From the NCBI GenBank assembly GCA_903772945.1, contig CAICTM010000607.1, forward strand, positions 1-56,815: a stretch of DNA of 56,815 nt, given 5' to 3'. Position 1 is the stretch's first letter; each line of letters begins with the position of its first letter. Below the pieces are notes generated by a model. The model saw nothing but the letters and a program-made list of their open reading frames with translations, searched no databases and was not told the origin of the DNA. Source of the DNA: Seminavis robusta. Lineage: Eukaryota; Bacillariophyta; Bacillariophyceae; Naviculales; Naviculaceae. Positions 9,912 to 21,804 of this stretch are shown piece by piece. A program made the position numbers and the translations under genes.

Positions 9912-12482
9912 TCGGATTGAAGTTACTGTATTTCTCATCCTACCCAAGCACATGCCATTTTCATCTCTTCGAGGAATGAGCCCTTCTAATGTTGTGCAAA
10001 AGAGATAGATGTGCAGCCCCCCTTTTCCTTCAATGACACACCAAAAACTTGACAGCACGCTTATGGATTCTCCAACCCCACTTTTGGACCTAACTTGCTA
10101 GTGAATCACTTCTAAAATGCTAAAATGCTGGCTCAATCAGCATCCCAATATCCTTTTGGTGCTCGTGGGCGGACGATGAAGCGAGGCATTCTTGCTCTTG
10201 GCGAAAGGAGTGCGTCTTCAGTCATACTACCACTGTACCGGTACGCCATCTCACTCCAGCCAAGTTGCAAATTTATTTGATCGCCCAGCCTGGAAATCTA
10301 CTAGCTAGCTAGTCTTGCTCTAGCTTGTGTCATGCGTCCCAAAACGAAAGTACATCTATCATACAGTCCTTGCTTTGATTTGTTCGTGGGAAATCACACG
10401 CAGGATCGAAGTGGAGAGGAGCGTGAAGAAACTGTTGGTCTCCATGGGAGGAGGAAGGATTCGATGGGATTACCTAGCCAAACGATGGCAACCGAAACAA
10501 GAAGAAGTCATCAGTAGATGTACTCAACCGGTCGGTAGACTGAAAGCTTTTATAATGTTCCAACATTCACGAAGAGCTTTCGTAGAAGTTGCCATGAATG
10601 ATGAATCATCCAGCCAGCTCCCTGACCCTGCCGGTTGTTGCTTGCACCGCCTCGTCCTCCTTGGCAATCTCAACCTCGCGAGCGTGGAACCCATTATCCC
10701 ATACAATACTATACCGATACCGGAATGATGCATGCAGCACGGAAGCTGATTACACACTGTAGCTAATGCCGCCAGGAAATAGGAGGAGCACTACCTCCAG
10801 TGGACGCTGTCTACTAGGCATGTAGTTCTAGAGTATTCTCGACGCTGGCTACATGACATTGTATCCAGCGCTTGAGTGGGATGTGAGATACATGTATGCA
10901 TATGTCTGGCGGAGTGAGTTAAACCTTGCTAAGCTAGCTAGCTAGCCAAAGATCTATGATAGAATAGATGCTTGCGGACTTCCGGCTTGCGGGTGCATTC
11001 GTCACACTGTAGATTTGTAAGTTGTGTACTCTAGCTAGGGGGTATACAAAGAAAGTAGAGCTAGGCAAGCCAGATACTAGAAACCAGCTGCAATTCCGGA
11101 TTTAAACGGTTTGTCAGTGGTGGGAAGATGGAGAGCAGAATAGAATCAATACACTTGTGTAGATACCGTAAGCTTTTTGTAAGCCATTTTGTCATCATTG
11201 ATTTAGTAGCTGATTTAGTAGGAGTACTACATTATTAGTAACGGTACAATTTTTTTAGAAGGGACTAGTACTCCTACATGGTACCAGCGTGATTAATTCG
11301 CTTGTACGCTTGTACTATTAATTACTGTAATACAAATAGCATAACGGAGCCGTACTAACACTAGCTATTAATACATTTTAAAATACTAGTAGCTAGAGAT
11401 GTTCTGGTATGTGCGGTACCGGTACTGAGTGCACGGACCTTGTAAAGCTCGTTTCACAAGACCTTTAAATGGCATTTACGTTCATTATAACTTTAGAGGG
11501 ATTTTCAATCACTTTTGCGACAAACGATTTAGTATTGGATACTCCTTCCAGTTGGTGAAGTCATCCTAATCGGGTTTGGACAATCCTTTCACTATTTGGC
11601 TCCCTTACTTACAAGTTATTCCAAGTTTTCGAAGTAATGGATAATGGATTGCCATGGCTTCTCGGCAGCTCTGTCTGCTGGCAGGTAGCCAGCTAAAGTT
11701 ACAGTACCTGGTACCAGTCTAGGTACAATAGTTACTTAGCTTTCTCTAAGAGTAGCTCTAGAAAATTTAGAACAGCACCCAGAACTACATGTTTAAGTCT
11801 CAATAGAGATCAAAGTCATACGATTTTAGCAAAGAGTGCCAAGTCAAGAGACGGTATTAAAAAAAGGGGCACATATTCCTTCCACTCAAATTGAATTCAT
11901 CTTTGTGGTCCTACCGTAGGGAAACAGTAGCGTACCGGTACTCTAGGAGCAGGAGTGTGTGAGTGACGGGGCCAGGTGCGTGGAAGCGATACTCTTATCA
12001 TAATCTGTGACAAAGCTCTGGAGGTAGGCTCCCGCACTACAGTATCCAGGTGGAGCAACCTTGGAGCCATGCTAGGCGAGCTCTTCCTGGACTTCAATAA
12101 ATCTAACAATTGAGTGCATATTGATTTTGTTGGGACCAAAGGGTCAGTAAGCCGGATTTAAGGGTATCCGAAGTAGCCAGCTGCTTACCTCCTCTGTATG
12201 AGTTTCAGTAGGTGCTGGTGCTGCTCTTAATTGTTTATGCAGGATTTTGCATCTTTTCTTTGTTATTGGCTTTGGGGACGGAGTACAGTATGACCATACA
12301 GAATAGGCTGTTAGAAGACCACGTCAAAGAGGCGTTCCTTCATCGATCATCCAACCGATCCTGCTCTTTCCACTTGCAACTTGCAAGGTGGTCACAAAAG
12401 ACTCAAGAGGCGTCGATTTGCTCACCTCTATTTTGCAACTTCTTACCCAACCAACAACATAATAACATTCAAGTAGACTGAA
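9912..12482. other. long intergenic region, AT-rich, CTAG and ACCGGT motifs, no supported gene
   Basis: About 2.6 kb. Two overlapping open frames at 10327-10728 (133 and 61 codons) lack any recognisable domain. From 10,750 to 12,200 the sequence is AT-rich and dotted with CTAGCTAG runs and ACCGGT/GGTACC palindromes (for example 10238, 11415, 11933). Nothing further is supported. The last 100 bases are the 5' flank of the six-exon gene. Confidence 0.4.
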
Positions 12483-15241
12483 ATGAAGATGGATCTGCTT
12501 ACTACAACCGTCTCCAAGACCGGCAGCACGCTGGGAAAGGGTGCCGGATTGTTTGGGTGAGTTTGGCAAGAGCAAACGCACGGGATGATCGGATTCTGTT
12601 GAATTTATTGAAGAAGAGCTGTGGACCTCATGCTGCTTTGTTCTTTTGTTCCTTTTGAAAATACAGAAAGACCGCTCTGAATATCGGAAAGACAGCTAGC
12701 AATGCAGCTACCAAGACTGGAAGCGCTGTGGGGTAAGACAAGACAAGCGGTGATTGGGGTATCTGAAGCCCCCGTGGGGTATCTGAAGCCACATATCAGT
12801 CTAACAACTGGTTTTCTTCCATTATCCTTTTCTATTTGGACGCTGCAGCAAAGGAGGGGTTGCAGTGGGTCGTCTGGGAGTGGCAGCGGGTGGTGCTGTT
12901 GGGTAAGTCGTTGGTATACCCCTGCATCAGAGGGAAGGAAGAGCTTGGGTATGCAAGTCACTAACCTCAGTCTATTCTCAATGCCTTCCTAACAGAAAAA
13001 CTGTAGCAGCTACTGGAGGGGCTGTTGGAAAAACTGTAGCAGCTACTGGAGGGGCTGTGGGAAAAACCGCAGTGGCTGCAGGAGGTGCCGTGGGGTAAGT
13101 CACATCCGAAGTCCCCAATGAAGGCACAATTCAAGAGGCATCAGGCAGCTAATGACTTACCACTTCCGTGTTCCTTTCTCAATCTACAACCACAGAAAAG
13201 CTGGAGGTGCTGTAGGGTAAGTTACGAGGGTATATACCCATCTTGATAATATCCCAATATCCAATTGAATTCAAGACTGACTTTGTGGTTATCTTGCAGA
13301 AAAACTGCCATTGTTGGTGCTTCCATGGGTGTCACAGCTGTAGCGTCAGCCGGTGGTGCCGTGGGAAAAACTGCCGCCAGTACCTTGAAACGAACGTCTT
13401 CTGGCAACGGCCTTCGGAGGCGACGACAACAACAAGCCGAGGATGTGACCTCTATGGAAATCTTTTGCTCCGAGTTTTACACCGAACAGTTTGTTCTGGA
13501 AGAGATTGAAAAGGCCAAGAAAGACTCCAAAGTCATCTTCCTTAAATTTGAAGATTTGATTCTACGAGAACGGCCCAAACTCTTCCAGGCCGCCACTCAA
13601 TTGTTACGTGACACGGCAACCACCATGGAGGACGTGGCGGACGAAATGATTCAGGACGAATCCGATATGGATAATAGTTGGAGAAGCATTGGAAGTCGAA
13701 GCCGCGGCCGACGCAACACCAACAATAGCAACAATATCAAGAGGATTTGGAGCGAAGTCTCCTTTGTGGACGCCATTAGTGACTCTATCGATTATCAAGC
13801 GTTTGTCCACGGATTGGATACGTTCCAAAAAAAGCTCAAACTCAAAAACGTCACCGGTGTACCCATCAAATTCAAAGCCAAGATTGAACTCCACACCATG
13901 ATGAGCGTGTCGGCTGTGCTCATGCTGCTCAAGGAAATTGAAGAAGATGAAACCATCACAAACATCGAATTCCCTTCGCTATCCCGAAACATCAAGAAAG
14001 TGCCGGCCGGGTTTATTAAAAACTTTGACGTGAATGCACAGCAATGGAAAGAAGATGCCACGTCGATGGAGATTTGGCTTCGGTACGGAGAACAAGATCT
14101 GCTGAACGGAAGCCGAGGCCACAACAGCAGTGCATATGCTCTCAATGTGCTTGACGACGATGATGACGACGACATTTCTCCCCAGGATATCATCAAAGCC
14201 TGTCGTCGCCGCTTGGACAAGAACTCACCGAAACGGAAAAAGAAGGCTGCTCGGACGAACAGTGCCTTGACCAGCGGCAATAGTAGCCATCACAGTGGTG
14301 GCACCAACAGAACCAGCGACGATTCCTTCTCATGGGCCGAAGAGTGTTCGGTGATGGAAAAGAACGACTCGACACTGGACGAATCGGGCCATTATGGCGA
14401 CGACACCGAGATGCCTGCGAAACGACCTTCGAGGCCCGTGCCACGAGAAAAAGCAAAGAGGGTCACTTCATCGCCAACATCTCCAAAGAGGGTGCCGAAG
14501 GAAGGAGACAAGCTTCGGGCAACATCCGAGCACATTTCGCCTCGTAGACCTCGTAGAACCGCGGCAACCATGGAAACCCCGAAGTCGCCACTCAAACGAG
14601 TATCATCGGCACCAAAGTCGACAGTCAGTGGAACTGCCAAGCCCAAAAAACCAGTCTTGAGAACAGTATCGGCACCCAAGGCAGCAGTCGACAGAATCCC
14701 AAGGAAAACAATCTCCTCGAACGAGACCACCAGTGACAAAAGAGATGTCATGAAGAAAGAACTATCGTTCTCATGGGACTCGGACAACGAAATCCTGCAA
14801 AAGGAAGGTGTGGTCCCCCCGAAACTAGCCTCAGAGCCGGTGGTCCGCAAAGCAAGGCAACTGTCGCCCAAGAGAAACAGTGAAAAGCCAGCACCTCTTA
14901 AGGCGAAACCGTCCAAGGAAGGGAAAAAGCCCCGTGCTGTCTCTCTCAACAACGCACCCAAGAGAAAGCCAAAGGCTGGGCCGCCGAAAGCGTTGTCTCA
15001 AAGCAGCTCGCCCAAGCGAGACTCCGATTCCATGGACGACTCGTCCTCGCGTCGCCGCCTTCCCAGAAATGAACCAAGAAACTCCGTGACGTTGGCAGCA
15101 GAAGACGCAACAACCCCCAAGAAGAGGATATCAGGCAGCAAATCTTCACCAAAGAGTTCATCCAACGCGTCTCCTAAGAAATCACCCGCCAGCAAATCTC
15201 CAACTCGACCATTGTCGCCTGTGGCTACTCCTTCAGCCTAA
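12483..15241 (+). CDS. Gly/Ala-module protein with basic Ser-Pro-Lys tail, six exons
   Basis: Exons, all with GT-AG borders: 12483-12556, 12667-12732, 12849-12902, 12996-13094, 13196-13216 (21 nt) and 13300-15241, giving 751 residues. Every intron is phase 2 and splits a Gly codon in the recurring motif AVG|KT. The internal exons (66, 54, 99 and 21 nt) are therefore frame-neutral modules. Exon 4 contains three 11-residue units of the type KTVAATGGAVG. After the module region (residues 1 to about 125) comes a folded-looking part with EIFCSEFYTEQFVLEEIEKA and IKFKAKIELHTMMSVSAVLM. Then there is an acidic run and, from about residue 430, a long disordered tail rich in Lys, Ser and Pro with repeated SPKR/APK motifs resembling linker-histone tails. 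Function is unknown: the tail suggests nucleic-acid or chromatin contact, while the Gly/Ala part suggests membrane or helix packing. Both are guesses. Confidence 0.8.
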
Positions 15242-16075
15242 AGGGGCAGACAACACCGGTGACGATCGTTCCAGCATCACGTGCTCGAAGATGCTTGTCA
15301 AAACGTCTCCCGAGCGCATAGGTCGGGGCCACAGCGGAGTACCGGAAAGCGGGGGATCCCCACGCACAGCTAGCCAGCAAACGGGCAGTACATTGCATTT
15401 ATCCGTTTCATTCCTAAGTTTAGTAGTTGTATCAAAATTCATACCTTTACTCCAAAGCGCCAAACAGTGTGAGGGCCAAATAACCAATGGGTAATGGAAG
15501 GGGCAGACTGAGCTCAAATAAGTGCTTTTTTTTAAATGAGAGGACCTTTGCTCATTTCGGGCTCCGAGTCGAGTCGAACAACACCTGGACGGGCAGAACG
15601 TCTTGGCTGCTTGACTTCCTCTGATCGCTCCTCTCAGATCTAGTCTGCTTCTTTGCTGCGGGTTTGCAAATTATTTCTCTTTGCTAGAGTACTGTATACT
15701 ATTACAGGAGCTGAACCAGGAACCGTAGCCAATTCATTCCAGACAATAAGGACCCATGCTCCAAAGGATGGCGTGTGCATGTGCCCTTCAAAAACACTTT
15801 CTGGGAATTCAATTGCAATTCCTGGCCATCGGCATTGTCAGCCATATGGCATGGCATTGGGTGCTCTTTTTGGTTGCCAGCACCTCGCTAAGCAAGCAAA
15901 GGGAAGCCGAAGCCTAACTTGGCCACTAGCTACGGTATCATACGGGTACTAGCTAGTGGCTACTAGAGCTAGCTAGCTCTACTAGCTAGCTAGTGCTAGA
16001 GAGCGGCTGTAGCTACCAGCACAACTCCAACCCCCAGCCAATAGCCAATATGGGTAGCACCACAAACTTCTGCAC
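15242..16075. other. intergenic, CTAG-rich
   Basis: No gene supported. 15945-16005 is a dense run of CTAG and GCTAGCTAG motifs. The region leads into the inverted-repeat element at 16076. Confidence 0.4.
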
Positions 16076-16740
16076 GGGGGGATGGAGAAATCCAGTGCCA
16101 TTCATGGCCCATCGCTGCCACTCCATTACAGTGGTAAGCAGTGGTCAACAGCTTTCGACAGCGGTTGACAGTGGTAAAGGCAGCGGTAAATAGAGGTAAA
16201 GGTGTAAAGATAGGGGGATGAGCAAAAATGCCAATACGGCTGCATTGAATTTGTTAGCTCTTTTTTGTGTCTGTAAACGAAATATTATGTTTTGGATGTT
16301 TGTTTTCTATTGGATTTGATTGGATTGGATTAGATTGCATTGAATTGGATTGGATTGAATTGAATTCCATTTTACTATATAAATAACAGTACCATGTTTG
16401 ATCCAATTCAATCCAATGCAATCCAATTCAATGCAATGCAGTGCAATCCAATCCAATTTATCTTAATTTTAGTCCAAAGCTTGCATTTCGATTTTAAAAC
16501 TGTTATTTTGAGTCGCAATGGAGTACACTCGAGCCCTATAGCAACATTTGCCCATCCCCCATTGGTAAACAGCGTTGACGATAGCGGTAAACAGTGGTAA
16601 AGACAGCGGTAAACAGTGGTAGACAGCGGTAACCGTGCCACCACTGTTTCAGTAAGCAGTGCTTGACAGCGGTAAGCAGTGGCTGCCTCACCAAAAACCT
16701 TGTTGTGCAATGATGGGCAGCGGATTTCTCCATCCCCCGG
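16076..16740. mobile_element. palindromic repeat element, MITE-like
   Basis: The outer ends are inverted copies of GGGGGATGGAGAAATCC (left at about 16077-16093, right at about 16722-16738). A second nested pair, GGGGGATG then A/GGCAAA, lies at about 16213 and, inverted, at about 16552-16560. Between them both arms carry alternating CAGTGGTAA and CAGCGGTAA units. The centre (16312-16462) is an inverted pair of ATTGGATTGGATTG-type and CAATCCAATCCAAT-type stretches. There is no open reading frame of note. I could not identify a clear target-site duplication. Fold-back element or MITE is the best reading. Confidence 0.6.
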
Positions 16741-17607
16741 TAGCTTGCCAACTCTACCAGGACAATAGCTACAGGTAGCGGTAGCGTATTGCAGAGCGAT
16801 TGAAACATTGAAACGACGAGTACTCTAGTACCGGTAGCAAGACAGCAAGACTATGATAAGTAAAAAAATGCGAACAAAGCTTTGGTGTGTTCTTGGATGT
16901 CCAGCTCCGCAGCTCCGCAGCAATAATATTGGGAAAGTGAGCTAAATTGAGAGATTGACTGTTGAATTAATCTTGGTCATCTTTGCTAGGACATAAAAGT
17001 TTTCATCCAAAATGTCTTAGCTCGTTTTCTACCGTCAGTGACCTCGGTGGCACTCACTGTTCAAGAAGCTTGGATAAGAAAGACACTTCTCCTACTTCAC
17101 TTTCTATAGCATCTGAAAGCATTATTCTTGAGTAATACAGCTGTTTTTCGCAATAGTACTACTCTGGACTGAGTACGAATTGTTGGAACTCTTGCTTTCT
17201 CCTCTTTTGATTAAAATACTGGAGACACCTTTTTAAAAACCACCAAATTTGGAAAGTGTCAATGCTTTAATGCCCTGGCATGTACCGGCAAGTACAGAAC
17301 ACGCGCGGAGGCGGCGGAGGCTGGCAAGTGGCAGCTGCAAAAGCTCTAAAAGAGCTCGTCCAAGCTTCCAAGGAAGCCTCTCTCGGTGTTGTCTCGGCGT
17401 CAGCTCGCGACGTGCGGCACCACCGCACCAACAAACCTTGACAAACTGGATATTGTTGTTCCTTACTAGTAGTAAAACCCTCTTGCTACCCTGCCACCAG
17501 CTGTGTACATGACATTGTGTATGTCCTGCTATTATTAATAGAAGAAGTATAAGTGGGGTATCCGTCTATGCACTTTTCCTCCCCTTCTATCTTGATCAAG
17601 GCCATCC
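16741..17607. other. intergenic, 5' flank of the 17.6-kb gene
   Basis: No supported gene. An open frame at 17249-17512 has Arg-rich composition but no recognisable domain. An ACCGGT palindrome lies at 16830. Confidence 0.35.
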
Positions 17608-20600
17608 ATGATGGAGGAGATAGAAATCCACAACGGTATTGATTCTAGTACCGGTAGTATTGACAATCCCCACGAGAACTCAGAGGCAAAGGATAGCAAT
17701 AGCAGTATTAACGACAACAGGGACTGGCAGCTGTCTGGTTCGACTGATTCCACCGCATCCTGTTCCTTCTCCTCTTTGGATCAGCAGCTTCCAGTGGCAC
17801 CACCGATAGTAGACTCTGCTAGCACAGGCATTCAGTGTCAGGAAGACTCGGAAAACAGAGAAGCTATGGGGCTCGGGAACAGCGAGATGAATCGGGGACA
17901 AGAGCACCCAGAACCACCTGTCTCTGCCCAATTACTGGGAAAACCAGATACCCTTGCTGTTGCATCTTATCCCCAGCATAACGGTACCGGTACGTCGTTT
18001 GCTGTGGGCCTTCCTGTGGGTCAGCGAAAGAGTCCTCCTCATCCTCACGTTCAGGCAGATGAGAGATCTGCGGATTACCAGAGCCAAGAAGATGCTGAAG
18101 ACAGACGGTCCTATTTGGCGACTGAGGCCGTGGCACGCTGGTTGCATGGAGCCGCTGCAGTCAAGGGAGGAAAACAAGGTCATGAGCATCATCAGCATCT
18201 AGGTGCTGAGGGGTTATCCTTAGCTGCTAGCTATGAAGCTACCAGGAATGGAATCAGATTAAGGGAGGGATCAGCAGGTTCGCCCAAGCAGGATAAGAAC
18301 AGATCCTTCCTTGACCCTACTCCCAAGAACACTACCCCCAAGAACGCTACCCCGAGACCCACCGTCAGGCGCAGAATACGACGTGCTGCGTCTCAACCAC
18401 TCATGAAATCTGGTCCGACCCTTGCCAATAATCATAACGCAACACGGAACCGCGGCAGGGATGAACTATCGACAACGTATCACCACGGCACGAGCAATTG
18501 GTCTCCTGTCAGGCCTACGAGAACACTGCGACGACAAGCCAGTATGAACGAACGCGTGAGCAAACTACGAAACTCCGTATCGACACGGCCGGTTCGTCTC
18601 AAAAAAGCCAACCGATCCAAATCGGATATTCCAAGCACCATGAACAAACGTAGTGGTGATCTACTGGGATCGTCGTCGTCGTCGTCCGACCAAGGGACCT
18701 CGGACGAGTCGTCCCAAGATGACAACTACGACAACAACAACAAGATGCAGTCACCACACAACAACAAGAAAACCAATAAGAATAATCCACGTCAGATGCC
18801 AAAGAAAACGCGGTCCTTGAATGACGCTCAATCGAAACAACGGTTGCTGGGTTCGGACAACAACAGCAATCACACTAACAACAACAACGATACACGACCG
18901 TCCCTCCCCGCGGGTCGTCAGTCGTCTGGACGGGACGAAATCGAAGACGAGGACGAAGACGATGTACTCTTGCTGATTGCCAAGGCACGAGCCAAATTGG
19001 CCATGGAGGGCAATGACAGGGCAGAAGCAGAAGCCGTTTTGGCGCAAATGAGCCAAGATCGGGAACAACAACACGATAAAGTGGCCGCTTGTTCGGGGGC
19101 GAGTATCAATTCGGCAGGGGCCGCGTCGGGTGGGACAGCCTCACTTCCGGGAGCCTACGAAAAGGTACCGGGAGGAGGCTTTGAGCGAAAGGAAACATTC
19201 TCGCATGCATCCATTACGCGACACAGTGTCAGTGCTCAAATGCGTCAACAACCGACGACAACGCCACAACAGCCGTTTCATGCCAGTTACAATCATTCCA
19301 GTTACAACGGATCCGATTTGGGTAGTATTAGCAGCGCCGACAGCGATGATATGAGTGATATTATGGAAATCGAATTCTCTCAGCAATCCATGTCGAATCA
19401 CGACAGTGATGATGACAAAGACGAAGATGACAAAAAGCCGGCGGCCAAAAATAAGGATGACACGGACAACAATGGTTCCTTTAGTCTTGGCAATTCTCTA
19501 GCAACGGTTTCGCTCAATCCGGATGAAGTGTTTGCTGCACAGCAACAAAAGAAACCCGCAGCAAAGAAACAACCAAAAGATGTGCCGCTACGATCTCGAT
19601 CGGCAATGAGTGCCACGAGCTTGTCCAAAGGGGGCGGCAGCAGTAGCGCAGCAATGGACTACCAAGCTAGCTTTGCAAGTATGCCTGCAGCGTTTGCCCC
19701 GCCATTGAACGAAGACGATTCCGACGTGAGCAGTGCCAGACGGCGCCGAACAAGGACACGTCGACGTCACGGCAGGAGAAATTCTGCGGGAGCTGGTAGA
19801 GACTCGGCTGCCAGTTACAACAATAAGGATGACTGCCGAAGACGGCGCAATCACCATGATGACGCGGGGGGCAAGCAGTCTTCGAGCGACAAGATGAAGG
19901 ACGGGAGCACGGAGAATCAAGCTGGTCAACTAGTTATAGCAGCTGAAGTTGTTCGCTCAGAGGAAGAAATGGTCCACGAATTGAGGCAAAAGGTGAAGAA
20001 AGAGATCCTGGAATCGATGGCAAAGGAGCTCAATGAAATGGAAGCTTCAGTTTCCGCGTTTTCTGTTGATTTGTCGATGGCGGATGCGTCCATGCAAGCA
20101 ACACCCTCGGAGCAGGGGACGACTGGAAGTCAAGGAGGTAGAATGTCAAGGATGCCCGCCTTCAACACTGGGCAGCAAAGCCAAGGAAAGCTTCACCAGA
20201 CTTCAGATCACCGCAGAGGACACCACGTGCCGCCCTCTCCCATGTCGGCTTCCTTGCCGGTGAACAGCTTTGTTCGGGGTAGGCGTAGCAGCTGGCGTAG
20301 CGCAGAATTCACACCAAGGCAACAACCGGTGACCCCAAACCAGTCGAGACGGCTTCGGAGCTTGAATTTGAGTGGAAGCTCCCCTCGTTTCCTGCGGACC
20401 CGCCGCAGTCCAAAAAGGAGTCTCTCAATGAAGATGCCTACCTTTCGCGCAAAGAAGAGCACGGGTTCATTGCCCCAACTACGAACATCTTATTCCGCAG
20501 GTTCATACGACAACAATGACGACGCTTCGTCTTCGTCTTCCGACGAGGAGGGAACATCCCGACAGAAACTAGATATTGTGGATGCCGTGAATGTGATTCC

Positions 20601-21465
20601 TGCTCCGCCTCCAACTTCTCCGCGGCGATCAAAGTCCCAGCCATCCCTTCCTACGATGCGTGCTGCTGCACAAGCCCGCCAAAAACAAGCTGCTGCCACT
20701 CATCATCAACTCCAAGCCCAGCCTCGGCCTGGCTCTCTGCTGGATCAGTTACGAACCACCATGACAACAACAGCTGTACCTGCTTCGGAAGCCACAGCAA
20801 TTGCCACCAACTTGAACAGGCAAGAATCAGGAGAGTCAAATATCTCGTCGTCACTTCCCGAGTTGACAACTCCTCCTCCGTCCGAGGGTCGTTCGCAAGG
20901 TTCCTTGTTGCTGAACAACAGCAGTCAAAGCCAGAACGATCCCACCGTTTCGCAGCAGGAGTCGACGTTTCAGCAGCAGGGGTCGCCAGCGCAGGCGAGC
21001 AGCAACGCGGCTGGCCATGCCTCTGAGCAATCATTCGCGTTCGGCAGCGACGGGGTGGGCGGTGGTTGCGGCAGCTCCTCGCTTTTGCTTCGTGATGTGC
21101 AGGAGCCGGATAATGAGTCCGAGGAGTTTCGGGACGAATATCATCCGGCTGCAACCGAGTATCACGTCGTGAACAACCACGATCTTCAACGCCAGCGCGT
21201 TTCGGATATGCCCTCAGACTGGGATCTGCAACAACTCGAACTGGCCGAGCTTGGACTAAGGCATGCGTCCCGAGGTTCTACGTCTCTCGGCATACTATCT
21301 TCTTCCTCCTACCGAACCCGTCTCAACGACGACGAACAAGATCAGCAGCAGGAATCATCGCTGATCGTCACTCACGAGAACGAGTTGCCGTCTGCATGGA
21401 TCACCCCAGTCGGTCTATTGGTGGCTGGCGCTGTCATTCTCGCCATTGTCTTATTTGCTGCCTGA
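17608..21465 (+). CDS. large disordered protein with C-terminal membrane anchor
   Basis: 1285 residues in one exon, ATG 17608 (a second ATG follows at once). Most of the chain is low-complexity: Ser, Asn, Gln and Asp runs and basic patches. Many Arg-x-x-Ser-type sites precede hydrophobic residues, such as RRAASQPLMKSG, KANRSKSDI, RRQASMNERV and RRSKSQPSLP, which look like basophilic-kinase or 14-3-3 sites. A short predicted coiled coil lies near residues 785-815 (MVHELRQKVKKEILESMAKE). The final 25 residues, WITPVGLLVAGAVILAIVLF plus AA, form a single hydrophobic span at the extreme C-terminus, as in tail-anchored proteins. It resembles the gene at 42.3-46.6 kb in architecture. No enzymatic domain is seen. 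Role unknown: perhaps a phospho-regulated scaffold on an endomembrane. Confidence 0.8.
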   Translation: MMEEIEIHNGIDSSTGSIDNPHENSEAKDSNSSINDNRDWQLSGSTDSTASCSFSSLDQQLPVAPPIVDSASTGIQCQEDSENREAMGLGNSEMNRGQEHPEPPVSAQLLGKPDTLAVASYPQHNGTGTSFAVGLPVGQRKSPPHPHVQADERSADYQSQEDAEDRRSYLATEAVARWLHGAAAVKGGKQGHEHHQHLGAEGLSLAASYEATRNGIRLREGSAGSPKQDKNRSFLDPTPKNTTPKNATPRPTVRRRIRRAASQPLMKSGPTLANNHNATRNRGRDELSTTYHHGTSNWSPVRPTRTLRRQASMNERVSKLRNSVSTRPVRLKKANRSKSDIPSTMNKRSGDLLGSSSSSSDQGTSDESSQDDNYDNNNKMQSPHNNKKTNKNNPRQMPKKTRSLNDAQSKQRLLGSDNNSNHTNNNNDTRPSLPAGRQSSGRDEIEDEDEDDVLLLIAKARAKLAMEGNDRAEAEAVLAQMSQDREQQHDKVAACSGASINSAGAASGGTASLPGAYEKVPGGGFERKETFSHASITRHSVSAQMRQQPTTTPQQPFHASYNHSSYNGSDLGSISSADSDDMSDIMEIEFSQQSMSNHDSDDDKDEDDKKPAAKNKDDTDNNGSFSLGNSLATVSLNPDEVFAAQQQKKPAAKKQPKDVPLRSRSAMSATSLSKGGGSSSAAMDYQASFASMPAAFAPPLNEDDSDVSSARRRRTRTRRRHGRRNSAGAGRDSAASYNNKDDCRRRRNHHDDAGGKQSSSDKMKDGSTENQAGQLVIAAEVVRSEEEMVHELRQKVKKEILESMAKELNEMEASVSAFSVDLSMADASMQATPSEQGTTGSQGGRMSRMPAFNTGQQSQGKLHQTSDHRRGHHVPPSPMSASLPVNSFVRGRRSSWRSAEFTPRQQPVTPNQSRRLRSLNLSGSSPRFLRTRRSPKRSLSMKMPTFRAKKSTGSLPQLRTSYSAGSYDNNDDASSSSSDEEGTSRQKLDIVDAVNVIPAPPPTSPRRSKSQPSLPTMRAAAQARQKQAAATHHQLQAQPRPGSLLDQLRTTMTTTAVPASEATAIATNLNRQESGESNISSSLPELTTPPPSEGRSQGSLLLNNSSQSQNDPTVSQQESTFQQQGSPAQASSNAAGHASEQSFAFGSDGVGGGCGSSSLLLRDVQEPDNESEEFRDEYHPAATEYHVVNNHDLQRQRVSDMPSDWDLQQLELAELGLRHASRGSTSLGILSSSSYRTRLNDDEQDQQQESSLIVTHENELPSAWITPVGLLVAGAVILAIVLFAA

Positions 21466-21804
21466 CGTTCAGGCAGTAAAACAGCATGCGACTACGGCGA
21501 ACGACAGCCAGGCTAGCATGGGCTCGAAAAAGCAACTGATTCCAGCAGGTAGACCAGAAGTGCAGCTTCCTTTTCCGCCATCCTGATCGTGCCCTGTTCC
21601 GTTTACCTCAATGGAATCAATTTTCCAAACTCTTCTGGTACTGTCCCACTTGGCGCAACTCAGGGGAGCAGTGTGACGGCCGCCAACAGATTAACTTCCC
21701 GAAAGCCTGCAGCCTATGTCAAGATCTAGGTGTAGACCAAGCTACATGTAGATTCTACCATAAACTCTTGTTAATTAATCAAAACAACTCTACTAGTACT
21801 CTAC
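21466..21804. other. convergent 3' intergenic spacer
   Basis: 339 bp between two genes that point at each other (21465 + and 21805 -). Nothing identifiable except an AT-rich end. Confidence 0.4.

Noticed and set aside
10327..10728. 133-codon plus-strand frame
   Set aside because: No recognisable domain, non-ATG first codon, two competing frames and a loss of protein-like composition after about 80 codons.
17249..17512. 87-codon Arg/Ser-rich frame upstream of the large disordered protein
   Set aside because: Low complexity, no domain and no clear link by splicing to the gene at 17608.
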